From: Fasciola hepatica
Lineage: Eukaryota; Platyhelminthes; Trematoda; Plagiorchiida; Fasciolidae
Direction of reading: 5' to 3'
Length of the DNA stretch: 64,000 bases
Assembly: GCA_948099385.1 (NCBI GenBank)
Contig: CANUEZ040000156.1
Coordinates: 9,507,501 to 9,571,500 of the forward strand
Shown: positions 1 through 11,500 of the stretch, one piece after another
How the letters are laid out: every line of letters begins with the position of its first letter
Position numbering within the stretch: the first letter of the stretch is position 1
The notes under the pieces: model-generated
What the model was told of the DNA's origin: nothing
Seen by the model: the letters and a program-made list of their open reading frames with translations, nothing else
Database searches by the model: none
Position numbers and translations under genes: made by a program

Positions 1-3000
1 TCGGGTTCAAACACGGTTACGGAACTTTCTCTGTCACCACGAAAGAACTGGGAAATAATCCGTAGGAAACTCTTGGAATTCTTGAAAATCACCACTTCCT
101 TTTCTGCTCTCTCTTCCCCCCCCCCCTCCTTTTGTTTGTTTGTACTAGCTCTTCAAACAAATTGGCCGAGCGATTTTGAAACAGGAAAAGCAGTCCGCGG
201 TTCATACGAAACGTATCCTTTTGTGATGAGAGATTTCCCCATTGTGTATCGTTTGGGGCTAAGCATGTTGGCATACACTGATCTGCGGTGATTTCGATTC
301 AGAGAAGCGCGTGTTCAGTCTGGAGCAGAACATACGAGCTGTGGTAGTGAGCTTATTTTCCATCGCTGTGTCTACTTCAGTGTTTTATCTGGTGCTTGCG
401 GATACCTCATCCTCATTAAAAACAAAGTTAAGTTCATTTTGGTGCACCATGTAACTCGATAGTTTGATGCAAAGTAGTAAAGCCTTGCGTGTTTTGCTAG
501 TTTCCCACACACTCGAAGCTGTTGAAGTGTAGGGAGGTATTCGGAATATATCCCTAAAGAACGATCATTTGAGTTGACTGATCAGTAGGTGTGAACAGAA
601 ATCACCAGCAAGTTCTAGTCCAAAGCGAAAAACGATGTGAACTCAGAAGACCTTTACAAAATCCTATCACTTATAGTTCGGCTGCATAAAATATAATTCG
701 TAGAGTTCCCGTCAGTCTCCAAGAAACGTAATCTGCTAGCGTTTGCCTTCTTGAAGGTGAATTGGAGAATATGGGTGTGGTGTTCACACCGACTTAATTT
801 AACTAATCATCGAACCCCATCGTCATCCATAGTGGCAAAGACTGATTTTTTCGTCACAAAGCTCTAGATTCCTAGAACTCAAATTGAAAATGACCCCTCG
901 GAATTTACAACTGCACCGATATGCATTATAAATAGCCAACAGTGGTTCTTGGATCTGACTTACAACAGCATATATAAAATCAAACCCGAATGTAGATCAG
1001 ACACAACTGTTGTTGGAAGTCTGTTTTACAAGCAGTTGGCCGCAGCCCATGCTTTCATCCGAGGAGAAAGCCGGATTCTTCGTCTGGCGTAAAATTCTGT
1101 TTTTTCATGTTATCCATGAACTGGGATGAACTAGCTATCTCTTCACTGGTTTCTAAGACAATGACCCACTCCAAAATAATGGAACTTTATATCAATACTG
1201 CGAATCGTTAACCTTTGGTATACTCTTCCCAATATCATGAGTGCAAAAATATGGCATTTGTACCATATTGTTCTGCTAACCACTCAAACGGATATGAAGT
1301 TTCAATTCTACATCATAAGCGATGTATAGTCAACTTCAGTTGCAATGACTCTCATATCAGAACAAACCGGCGACTATCGTGGCAGGTATCGAAAAATGTC
1401 CCCAAGTAGCTAGCGTATTCCTTGATACGAAAATGCTCAGTGGCTATCTTCACCGAAGTCTTTGGTCATCTGTTGCAGAGCTATTGACGGCTGCTAAATG
1501 GAGTTTGCTCAGTTTTTCATTCCAGCCGCTGTTATACGATTCGAAGCATTGCTGTATAGACTACGCGAACCATGTCTCTGCACAGACAAGTTTTTGAGGC
1601 AGTCTTTTTTGCCATACGATTGACTATGTATATATTCTGTATGGGTAGATTGCCGTTAGCAATAAAGTATTTCAAATAATAGGTTACTTTACTTATAGAA
1701 TTAGGAAGATTGAGCTCAATTCAAAACTCCTAGCGTTTGTCTTCGGCTGAATTTCTGTGCAAAGGGCAATTGATGTTTTCTTTTAAATAGAGTAAATATG
1801 TGATTGAATCATCATCTTCCATAAGTATCAACTCGGGTTGACAAGAGGAAGTTTGTCGGGAGAGATAAAAATAGCAGTGAGGTTCATTCGTACTGATCGT
1901 GTGTTTTTATCAAACCTAGCTGACGATGGAAGTGTCTCCGAATATCTTCTCTCAGTATTTAGGGCGGTTATGACTAGCGACCGATCAACGAATGCTTTTC
2001 CGAACCACTATATCATAATTCATTGGATTCGCTCTTCCTCCATGTCTTGAATGACATCGTTTGTGGGGTTATGAGAAATATTCACCTGGAGCTTGTGGTA
2101 ACTGCTAAGGTGTGGCTTCAAGTCAGTAGATAGATACTGATGAACTAGCCAGTTACTTCGAGTAGAGTTCAAGTGCAGTGGATGATAAAAAACTGATAAC
2201 AAGTTGTAAATCAGTTATCTCACACCTGATCTACAGTTGCATGCGCCAGTCATTTAACTGTTGAAGCAATATCCACTCAAGCTGATTTTACACTGCTACT
2301 GTCCAATGAATGGGTACGGGTACTAAACTGTACCAAGTACATATTGAGATGAATGAGTGTGAACAGTAGCTTGTTTGATAATGGTTTTTAACTGACTATC
2401 TCTGGCGTTATTGACAAACGTATTCCATGTATTTCTGTATGCCGTACTTGTACTGAAAAAGTCGAAGTAAAAAAATGTGAATTGATGTTATCAATCAGAA
2501 AACTCAGCGACTAGAACTGGCTGCTCTTAGTCCAAGTTGATTTCAGTTTATTTCGGCTTCCTGAAAGTAAATCAAACAAAATTTATCAGCGTGTGCAACA
2601 TTCAACGAAGTTACATGATAAGATGCTTGCCCGTAACGATCGGAGACCTCCCTAACCAACAGCTGACACGAAGTACGCCCAACTATGAGTGCGAACGACC
2701 GTGCACGAAACCGTTGCATTTACTGTGCATTTCATCAGACCTAACTAACGTGATCGTCATCCATCCCTGTTTGACGACTTGGTGAAGCCTGTTGAGTGGG
2801 ATTAATGTGAGAAAGCTAACAGTTCATAATAATATGCACAGATTTGTTTCATTACCGTCTGGCAATCGTGAGGCTAAATAAAGTATGCAGATTTAATCCT
2901 CAATCGGATTGGTAATTTCGACTTGACTAACTAATAATATACCACTTATCAAATACTGCATTAACCTTGAAGGGGTAAGCACTAATAATTAGTCAATCCA

Positions 3001-3689
3001 CAACGTGAAAGGAAGCTAATAAAAGCCGGACCAGTGCTCTCGTCCATTTAGGACGTGGCGGGCTTCCACAGTGGGATCCACGAGATCCATCCAGTCAGTG
3101 ATTCCAGGCAGCAAGAGATGACTACTTGCCAGGAAAATTGACGCTCTTTTGCTTCCAAGTCTCAATCTTGGAGTTTATATTTTGCCATACTGCCAATTGT
3201 ATTGATTTCTGAGTTAGATTGCTGTTGAGAAGTAGCAATGAGAACCGCCGCAACCAATGAACCGGTAATGGATGGTCAAGTTGAACCAGATTCTTGGTAG
3301 TCTCTCGCATTCAGCAAATTAACGTGGAGCGCATACAGATTAGCGATATATACCGTGCTAATGGATGGCATACCACTGAGCCAATACTACTTGCTAGTTG
3401 ACTCTGATGTTCCGTGCAAGTTGTTGCAAAATTGACCGACATAATCAGTCTATCCATGACATGTGAATCCATATTGTTTGACATACCACTAACGATGCTG
3501 TCGGATCACGTCAGTAGCTTTATGCGATCACTGTGCAGTTAATTATGGCTCGATCTCATTTATCGTCTTCTGAAGCGGACAATCACGCGTCACAGAAGTC
3601 GATCGCTGTGCGGGAAACAAGTTGTTACAGCTGAGTTCCAGAAATAAGAGAGTGCTAAATCATGTAGTGTATGTGTTCACCAAGCTGTT
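1..3689. other. Unassigned non-coding stretch
   Basis: No gene, RNA gene or recognisable transposon domain was found here on either strand. Open frames are all shorter than about 85 codons and show no family motif. A run of eleven C lies at 116-126. The stretch is AT-rich and resembles intergenic or intronic DNA. Confidence 0.5.
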
Positions 3690-3860
3690 GAAAGCCAGCC
3701 CGAGAAGGCCGGTGGTTAGACGTCTTAGTCAAAGTCGTTCACCCCGGGTTCGAATCCCAGTGGGTCCTGGTGGATGTGCACTATTAATCGTTCGTAACAG
3801 GATTGAAACAGCTGTACAGTCCTTTCATAGTTTTCAGTATTTAGTTCAAGTTGATACTAC
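3690..3860 (+). repeat. tRNA-derived SINE, family A, copy 1
   Basis: The head resembles a tRNA gene. An A-box-like stretch (AGGCCGGTGGTTAGA, about 3707-3721) is followed by a good B box, GGTTCGAATCC, at 3747-3757. The downstream body (GTGGATGTGC, then GAAACAGCTGTACAG and TTTTCA) is shared with a second copy at 5848-6044, so this is a dispersed element rather than a tRNA gene. SINEs of this kind are transcribed by RNA polymerase III from the internal boxes and moved by LINE enzymes. The 5' and 3' limits are estimated from similarity to copy 2. I could not find a target duplication for this copy. Confidence 0.7.
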
Positions 3861-5302
3861 TTATTATGCAATACTTCCACCGGTGCGTTGTTTCGGTGGT
3901 GCTTTTTGTTTATTTTTAGGTTTTTTTTCTTGACACTCACTCCGTTACCATTACACTTACCTTAACAACATGTATCTCTGATGCCCGAACACTGAATTAT
4001 TCATGCTTGACACAAAAATTGAAACGACAACTACCTGAAAACGTAAAACACGATAGTGCCACTGGAATCCAATTCACAAATACTGACCGATAAGAAGTGG
4101 CGATGTTGGTGCTATTGACGCGTTCGTCGGAAAAAAGAACAATCTGGATGTTATTGTATCAAAAAACTCATCGCTGCTTTCATATTTCTCAGTCAACCCG
4201 AATTCGAGCGATCCACACAGATCACAGATGGTGTCGGCAGAACTGGCCATGGTGATGAACCAGCTGTTCTTGTGCATGTTTGTGTGTGTGTTTGCGTGAT
4301 CCGAAAATCCTGCTTCCAATTTTTTGCTATAGATCGTTGAGACATGCTGCCACGATTGAGAGGAATTATCTGTACGTTGATGTCTTTCTTTGATTCGGCT
4401 GTGATGGTTTGAAATTTTGATGGATATCCGTTCTAAGTGCTTTATTTGTCTTTACGCTTCCCATTGAATCATGATGCGCCCATACCGGAATTTTTTATCG
4501 AATATTATTGTCAGTTGAAAATATATTCAAAATGATATGTTGTGGTATCTTTCAAGGGAATGTGTGAATTGTTTTCTAAGAAAGTTCGTCAGCACTGATT
4601 GATCACCTAACAAGCTGGGTTCTCTGCTTGTCAGCCGTGCTTCCGCAAATTCTCTGTGAAGCGTATTTTTACGGTACCAGTTTTATACAGCGCAGTAATG
4701 ATGGCTGATTTGCCCAAGTTTTCTAAACAAGAGATTAGAGAGGCAAAACAATACACAACACGTGAGGCAGAAGTATGAGAAGTACGAAGATTTTCCTGCC
4801 TATCATGAGAGACAGGCATACAAGAGACAAGCCTGAGAAAGTAGAGACAGTCCAAAAGCATCTATCTGAACCCAGTATACAACGATGAAACTCACTTTTG
4901 CTTAGACGGTATAGTTATTGATTGCTAGCCATGCTTTGACGTCGGTCATAGAATATGAAAAGCCGCCAAGCGTCTATGCACGGAGGGGTCCAATTTCGCA
5001 ACTGTAGAGTAAAACATGAGTCACCGCAATATGGTTTCCTCCACAATTTGATGAAAAGTTTTAAGTCATTAGCGCCACAAGTGTCGTAGGTTAACGTAAG
5101 TCAATCCGATAAACTAATGTGCCCCTGTTAATACACTTGGAATTGTCTGAATAGTCCCACAGTCATGGTCACATTAAAACAAGACGCTGGAGAACGGGAA
5201 ATTGTTTTCAGTGAACCCTATACGTACTCTTACAATTCGTATGGGTGAGGTAACATTGAAATGCGTAAGCCATTAGCCGGAATAAAGGTCATTGTCGTGG
5301 CG
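3861..5302. other. Unassigned stretch
   Basis: No coding or RNA feature was recognised. Open frames of 76-81 codons occur on the minus strand at 4074-4319 and 4631-4861 without recognisable motifs. A T-rich tract lies just downstream of the SINE, near 3905-3932. Confidence 0.4.
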
Positions 5303-6190
5303 TTAGGAAGAAGGGGGTTGGTGGGGCGGGGTGTCTCTATCGTGTGCGTGTTGTGGTGAAAGTTTCACTCCCACCGTCACGAGTGGTAGTAGACAGGATT
5401 TTTGGGGTTCGGTCGGCGATCCGTGATTTCTGGTTTTGGCCAGGGCAGCTGCAGAGCCTGGACTAGTCGCTTTTTGTGCACATTGATCAGGACTTAGTAG
5501 TCGGAAAGTGATTGCCTCTGCCGTGACCAGGGATCGAATTCGGACTGGCTTTGATCGACTGGGGGGAATTCGATATTTGACTTTGAACGCCTTTTCAGAG
5601 TCGATCGTGTGGCCACTGTCCACCAAATGACCTAAAACCGAACTAGTTATCACACCGGTTTTCCCCTGACTCACTCATTTTGAGAGATGTTCTTTAATGC
5701 ACTGGGAAAAACGCCCAGCCGTGCGACCTATGTAGGATGCACAACATTTGCATCTGAACGAGTAGAAGATCATGGAAGAGGTCGGCTCAGGCAGTTTGTC
5801 TTTTACCGGCATGCGGATCACTGGAGTGGTGGAGAATGTGCATTTCAATTGAGTAGTAGGAGATTAGATTTGAGAGCCAGCCCGGATAGCCTTGCGGTTA
5901 AGGTGTTCGATTCACAGTCGTTCACTCCGGGTTCAAGTCCCCGTGGGGGGCTCGGTGGATGTGCCCTGCTGATGATTCCCAACAAGGATGAAACAGCTGT
6001 ACAGTGCTTCCATGGTTTTCAATGGTGAGTTGAGCGTCCAAACTGAATGTGCATTTCAGTCTAGCGACTGGGAACATTGAGTTTACAGCTGCCCCAAATG
6101 CTTTTGTCAACCTCTCGACTTGTGTATCCCCCTTGAAAGACGCTTTAAGAAAAACTTCCTTCGGTACGCAGGGAGACCGCTCTGCAGATA
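5303..6190 (-). pseudogene. Penelope-like element, C-terminal GIY-YIG region (PLE-1)
   Basis: Read on the minus strand, this is the carboxyl end of a Penelope-like retroelement polyprotein. The upstream connector (6059 to about 6190) ends at residues RLKCTF and resumes after the SINE with STTPVIRMPVK, typical of the region before the endonuclease. The GIY-YIG nuclease core is visible as CKCCASYIGRT, with YIG at about 5726-5734. It is followed by the SSVLGHLVDSGH motif and a tail containing VRIRSLVTAEAI and LLSPDQC. Penelope elements encode a reverse transcriptase plus this endonuclease; the RT domain is not recognisable here. One in-frame TGA interrupts the nuclease at 5675-5677, and a SINE splits the reading frame at 5848-6044. 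It is therefore a dead fragment. Confidence 0.72.
5848..6044 (+). repeat. tRNA-derived SINE, family A, copy 2, with 14-bp target duplication
   Basis: The element has a tRNA-like head with an A-box-like TAGCCTTGCGGTTAAGG at about 5887-5903 and a B box GGTTCAAGTCC at 5930-5940. The body matches the copy near 3.7 kb. It is bounded by a perfect 14-bp direct repeat, GAATGTGCATTTCA, at 5834-5847 and 6045-6058. Taking out the insert and one repeat leaves the Penelope reading frame continuous, which independently supports the boundaries. The first roughly 25 bases after the left repeat do not look tRNA-like, so the true SINE head may begin near 5873. Confidence 0.8.
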
Positions 6191-6498
6191 ACTTCAGTTC
6201 TATATTCTATTGGACAAACTCTTCGGGTAACCATTCTCTCGAAAACATTTTTTGGAACAAAACCAAGTTCATCTTGCAGAGTTTCTTCTGGCTCTGAATG
6301 CTGGACACTGAATTAAATTTCGTTTGTGAAACAAGGGCACGAAGCTGTGAAAATACCGAAAAACTGGACTCTTTAAACCTTGTGTGGACTGACATTCCTT
6401 CGCGACTGGATTAGGGAGATGAGTGAGATAGGCAGATTTTAAAGTGGTTGTTAAATTTAATGTTGCAACATTAAGTTTAGCGTATCCATGTGACCATC

Positions 6499-6501
<3 letters not shown>

Positions 6502-6555
<54 letters not shown>
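6502..6555. repeat. (TA)n microsatellite
   Basis: About 27 uninterrupted TA dinucleotides. Frames reading through it yield only alternating Tyr-Ile peptides and are not genes. Confidence 0.98.
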
Positions 6556-6560
<5 letters not shown>

Positions 6561-6589
6561 GACAACCCGGTACAAAGTCCAGAGGCGTG

Positions 6590-7512
6590 GTGCCATACAA
6601 AACATTAAATAGAAAAATAAACGAAGAACCAAAAGGAAATCTCTCAGGAGTTCAAACACAAGTTGTCACAACATGACCATCACTGAACACGACTTTCGGC
6701 TATATGCGACAAAGTTTGCAGCCAGTTGTGTAGTGGATCGTAAGGTCCCCAGCCACACAAGCGCGAGGAACGGACAGAGGTAAGCCTGACGTCTACACTT
6801 TGACAGACCGGTGCCATATCATGGCTTCGCCTCCACATCGTTGTTTCCAGCCAGCCTTAGACTTGGTGAACAGAACACGACGGAGAGGTCGATGAGGTAG
6901 CATACAAAGCACAGTCCCCGGTCAGCGAAGCCAAAAGAGCGGTATGGTAGCACTAATTGTGTACGTGGCACGCCCGGTTCCGTAGATGCGCTTTTGAACT
7001 GTAGAATTGCTTGTTCTCAGTTGCCATCAAACCCGCTAGATGTTCCTCAGGTATCGGTGATCGAACACGGAGAACCGGTCGATGTCGGCCGCTCGAACAG
7101 GTCAAGTCTCACAAGTGTATGAGGGCAACGTTGTATACTCTACCTTTTAGTCGAAGAGAGATGTAACGGCATCTTCGCAGGTGCCGCTAAGTGCATAACG
7201 CCGCTTGAGCCTTCGCTGTTTGGTTCTCCTCATCGTCTCCAACCCATCCGTCAGCACTTATCCAGCTTCCCAAGTAAATGGATTTTGCGACAATTTCTCA
7301 CCGATCAGTGCTAGAGGTAAGTGCGGGTATGGAGCCTTGCCAGTTTTGTAGGAACACTTTATACATCGAGGGAGAAAAGCACATTCCGTACCGCAAAACA
7401 GACGACGCGACGTTATCTCGAGATCATGGTCGCAAACCAGTGCGATATCATCTGCATAGTCTATGTATAAACAGCTGTTGTTACTTTGGGCTCACCAATA
7501 TTGCGCGCAGGG
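6590..7512 (-). pseudogene. LINE-A, 3' part: RT YADD box to C-terminus
   Basis: This is the downstream half of a non-LTR retrotransposon read on the minus strand; the other half lies right of the BEL element, from 14205. The RT catalytic box IDYADDIALVCDHD is visible at about 7430-7470. It is followed by thumb-region motifs (FLQNWQGSIPAL, IYLGSWISADG, near 7230-7350) and by a C-terminal tail ending near SRLCGWGPYDP and HNWLQTLSHIAES (6660-6760). Several frameshifts and stops interrupt it, so it cannot encode an active enzyme. Similar endonuclease-RT polyproteins are, from memory, abundant in flatworm genomes; I do not assign a LINE clade. Confidence 0.72.
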
Positions 7513-7891
7513 TGTTACGAACGTTTGAGCAATGCGTAGCCAAATTCGCAACGGATCCCGAAATCAGAAGGCGATTATCCGTGATAATTCTACGATACTA
7601 GATTATTAAAATAAACAATGACGTAAACAATATACAAACCTCAATAATACGATCACAAAGACTCAACAACGAGAAACCGAATAGCAGCGTGTGAGCAGAC
7701 AGCACGTGCGTCACGCAGGTCCTGAGCAAGGATGTGCCAAAATAGCGCTCTGGGCGCGAACAAACAACAATTGGTCCAGAAAAACAACCAGTTCGTAAAG
7801 ACAAGTCAATAGTGTATGGAAATGAGTGATGTTGGGAAAAAACACTGAATCGCGAGGGAAAAAGGGGGATTTTCCACGACCGGCTGTTACA
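7513..7891 (-). repeat. BEL/Pao 3' LTR
   Basis: A 379-bp terminal repeat. In element orientation it begins TGTAACAGCC and ends CGTAACA. It appears identical base for base to 13821-14199. The flank outside it is the target duplication CAGGG at 7508-7512. Confidence 0.95.
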
Positions 7892-7913
7892 CCGCCCACC
7901 AAAATCCTCCTGG
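7892..7913 (-). promoter_or_regulatory. Candidate polypurine tract of the BEL/Pao element
   Basis: Immediately upstream of the 3' LTR in element orientation the sequence is G-rich, reading GGAGGATTTTGGTGGGCGG. This is where plus-strand DNA synthesis would be primed. The call rests on position and composition; the T run makes it an imperfect purine tract. Confidence 0.5.
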
Positions 7914-8582
7914 ATCCTTAGCAAAGTCAAAGGTTCGGTATAAAGGTACTGATTCTTCCTACCTGCCTAGGCCCTGCTGTCAGTGCGCGCGTCTAATGCT
8001 CGTCGTCGACGTTCTACTACTGGTCGCACCTAACCCATTGGCTACATAGACGTGAGGCTAGTCTACATCTTCCACAGGACCAAATGACCGATGGCGGGCG
8101 TGAAGAGTCACATAGACGTTGTCCTCGTAAGGGGCCGTCCGGTCCTGGATGTACGCGCTTGAGTGTGTGTGTGTGTGTGTGTGCCGGGGTTACAATGAAA
8201 TCACAGTTATGACTACACATCAAAGGAGGACTTTCTGCAATGTCAACAAAAAACCGCGTGGCAAGAAAACGAGTAAATGTAGCATGCATGTGTGACCTGA
8301 GCTCCACTACTTCCACATGTGCAAGGGGCATTCGGTAGCGTCAACAAAAGGCGAACAAAGAACACTGTCACATGTATGATGGGTTCACGGGATGTAGAGT
8401 GCGTCGTGCATGCGCGTATGTATCGGGATGTATAATGGAATCGCACTCATCACCACATATCGGAAAGAACCTTCTGTAATGTCAACGAAGGGACCGCGAG
8501 CACCTTAACGTGTTTGACGGAGATTGTGTGGTATATATGGAGTTGTTTTATCCACCTCGATTACTGGTGTGAAAAAGATTTA
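7914..8582 (-). other. BEL/Pao 3' untranslated region with degenerate duplications
   Basis: Non-coding DNA between the ORF stop and the polypurine tract. It includes a (GT)n run at about 8163-8182. A segment around 8183-8258 recurs in altered form at about 8424-8498: both have AATGRAATCRCA, then a CACAT-containing stretch, then CTTTCTG or CTTCTG, then AATGTCAAC and CCGCG. A third, shorter match, GCGTCAACAAAAGGCG, lies near 8338. Confidence 0.6.
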
Positions 8583-11500
8583 CTAGGCCACAGGGTTATC
8601 AGCTCCTCCGTCTTCGCTCTCGAGTAGGTTAATACTGCGTATGTCACGAATGAGCACTCCGTTAGCTGTCTTCACCTTCACCGTTCTTATCATTTCGTCG
8701 GTGCTTTTGATGGTTTCCGTAACTACTCCCAAAGACCAAGCGCTGAAATGTGCGCGTTCGTCGGCGATCATAACCACGTCCCCAACTTTGAATGGTCTTG
8801 TTTTGGCCATCCACTTCTGTCGAGTCTGCAAAGCCGGTAGGTACTCCCGTAGCCATCGCCTCCAGAAGACCTTGGCCAGATAGTTCGCTTGCTTCCACCC
8901 ATGGAGGTAGCTCCCACGAAGGTTTACCGGCCCTTGGAAACCCTCGTTCGACCTTAGCGTCAATAAGTCGTTTGGGGTGAGCGCCAGGTGGGTGGGGTCG
9001 CCGTTCAATACTGGAACCAGGGGGCGGTTGTTCAGGATTCGCTCCACCTCAGTCATGACGGTGTTCAGGGTCTCGTCGTCGGGCGGCTGCTGCTCCATGA
9101 TTGACAGCAATATCCGTCTGGCGGACCGGATCATGCGTTCCCATATGCCGCCTCGGTGACTGGCCTGTGGGGGGTTGAAATGCCAGCGTATGCCGTAGGC
9201 CACGGTTCGATTCTGCAGTTCGTCCCTGTTTATGTTCTTGTGCCAACGCTGCAATTCCCGTTGAGCGCCCACAAAGTTCGATCCATTATCTGAGTATATG
9301 TCTGCCGGTACGCCTCTTCGGTTGATAAATCTTTGCAAGGCCCGTAGAAACGAATCGGTCGTCATCGAATGTGCGACTTCTAGGTGCACCGCACGTGATT
9401 TCATGCACGTCATGATACATCCGTATCGCTTTTCTAATCTTTTCCCGCACTTGATCCACAAGGGCCCGAAATAGTCCAACCCGGTGTCACTGAACGGCCA
9501 CCAGCCCGTAGTTACCCTGCATTCTGGTAGCGGGGCCATGAGTTGTTTGCCTGCTGTGGCATTGCGTCTCCTGCATTGCACACACCGTCGGATCACGCGT
9601 TTTACAGTCTCTCGTCCTCTCAACAACCAAAGACGCTTTCGGATGACGCTCGTCACGTGACTTTCCCCGGCATGTCCCTCTACGGCGTGGACGTGTTGAA
9701 TCATTAGCTCTACTACGGGTTGTCTCGCAGGCAGCAGTATAGGATACTTTGTATCGAAGTTCAGGTGGGCGTTGGTCAGCCTACCATCCACCCGCAGCAG
9801 TCCGTTGATGATTTTGGGGTTTAAACGCTTCAGCTCGCCTCTTGGAGATGGCATGTCTTCATTGGTCAGCCCCAATTCTTCCGCCCTCTTGAGTTCTCGG
9901 GCGAAAGCCTCGCGTTGTATCATTCTGAAAATATCGTACTCTGCTGCTTGTAGCTCATCGGGACCTATCGGGCCGACCGGTATCCGACCTGAGGGCCGTA
10001 GCCCTTTCATGACTAGTAAACTTATCTTGAACCTGGTTAACCAAACTAGCGAACGAAGCGTCTTCATCCAGGAAGAAAACCTGACCAGTCGCGCTAAAAT
10101 GGGCGACGCTTCGACGACGTTGGTTGCTATCACTACGCCTTTGATCTCCAGTTCCAATTCCGTAGGGGGTTTTAATTCGAACACGGGCCAGTCCTGTTTG
10201 GGCAATTGCAGGAAGTTCGGCCCTCTCGTCCACGTGTCCAGTTGCCTGAAGTTGTTCGCACCTCGAGAGCACAGGTCGGCCGGGTTATCGCCAGACCTGA
10301 CATGACTCCACTGGTGCGTGGCCGATTCATCGTGGATAATCGTGAGCCGGTTAGCAACGAAAGTACTAAACCGGCTCCGTACGTTGTTAATGTAGTAAAG
10401 TACTATCGTTGAATCCGTCCAGAAGCTCACCGACCAAATGTAGAGATCGAAACATCTCTTCACAGCTTGCACCACCCTGACTGCCAACACGGCTGCGCTG
10501 AGTTCGAGGCGTGGGATTGAGACCGACTTCAGTGGAGCAACGCGGGCTTTGGCGAACAGGATCCTCGTGGTATATTGTCCATCTCCTGCGCACCATCGTC
10601 CGTACACCACAGCTCCATAACCGACTTCGGATGCATCGGAAAAGGCATGTAGTTCTCCAGTCCGTATCGTATGGCCAGGGGTCAAACATCGTGGTATTCT
10701 TATGTCCCCTAATTTCTTCAAGGTGTTCAAAAATTCCTCCCAGTCCAGCCGGTCCCCTCGGTCCAGTGACTGGTCCCAATCAACTTTCTTACGGCACAGC
10801 CGCTGCAGCAAGATCTTTCCGGGTAGCAGCCATGGTGAGACGAAACCGAGCGGGTCGAACAAACTTGAGACGGCAGATAGTATGCCACGACGGGTTATTG
10901 GCAGCTCGGGAACGTTCAGTTCGAAAACAAAATCGTCCGTTTCCGCGTCCCATTGTATCCCTAAAGTGCGCTCGATAGGAAGTGGAGAGCCGTCCAAATC
11001 TCTTACCCTTTCGACCTTTTCGTGATACGGGATGACCTTCAGCACTTCCGAAGCGTTCGACATCCATTTAGTTAGATGGAAGCCGCCCTCTTCCAGCAAT
11101 CTCGTCAGACCCCTGAACTGCTCTAGAGCTGATTCCACATCATCGAATGACCCAAGGTAGTCGTCGACGTAGAAGTTCCTGCTGACGCTTTCTACCACCG
11201 TCCGATGTACCAGATCGCCATGTTTGTTCGCTGATTCTCGGAGGGCGTAGTTGGCACAAAATGGTGACGATATGGCTCCGAAGGGGTGGACGGTCATTCT
11301 ATAATTCACCACTGCGTTGTCCCGGTCGCTCCCTTCCCACCACAGGAAACGCAAAGCATCTCGTTCTCCTACCGGAATCTTCACCTGATGGAACATTTCC
11401 CTAATGTCGGCAGACAAAGCCACTTTACCCACTCTGAAACGGCACAGAACATCGATCAGTGGTGTGGTCCAGTCAGGCCCCTGTAGTAGGCGATCGTTTA

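Noticed and set aside
3622..3933. 103-codon plus-strand frame and a possible tRNA gene
   Set aside because: The frame runs through the SINE. The tRNA-like boxes belong to a SINE head, because the same body follows at a second locus and no clean cloverleaf is apparent.
6269..6659. Frames encoding repeated Tyr-Ile peptides
   Set aside because: They are translations of the (TA)n microsatellite.
7598..7930. 110-codon minus-strand frame, repeated as 114 codons at 13906-14250
   Set aside because: It lies almost wholly inside the two identical BEL LTRs; the duplication reflects the LTRs, not a gene.
8163..8182. (GT)n run as a possible regulatory Z-DNA site
   Set aside because: Too short and without context; treated only as part of the BEL 3' UTR.
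8583..8640. Possible env-like gene after BEL pol
   Set aside because: No frame with a signal peptide or membrane segment lies between the pol stop and the LTR.
9772..10305. 177-codon plus-strand frame
   Set aside because: It is antisense to the intact BEL pol ORF, GC-rich because of the pol codons, and has no motif of its own.
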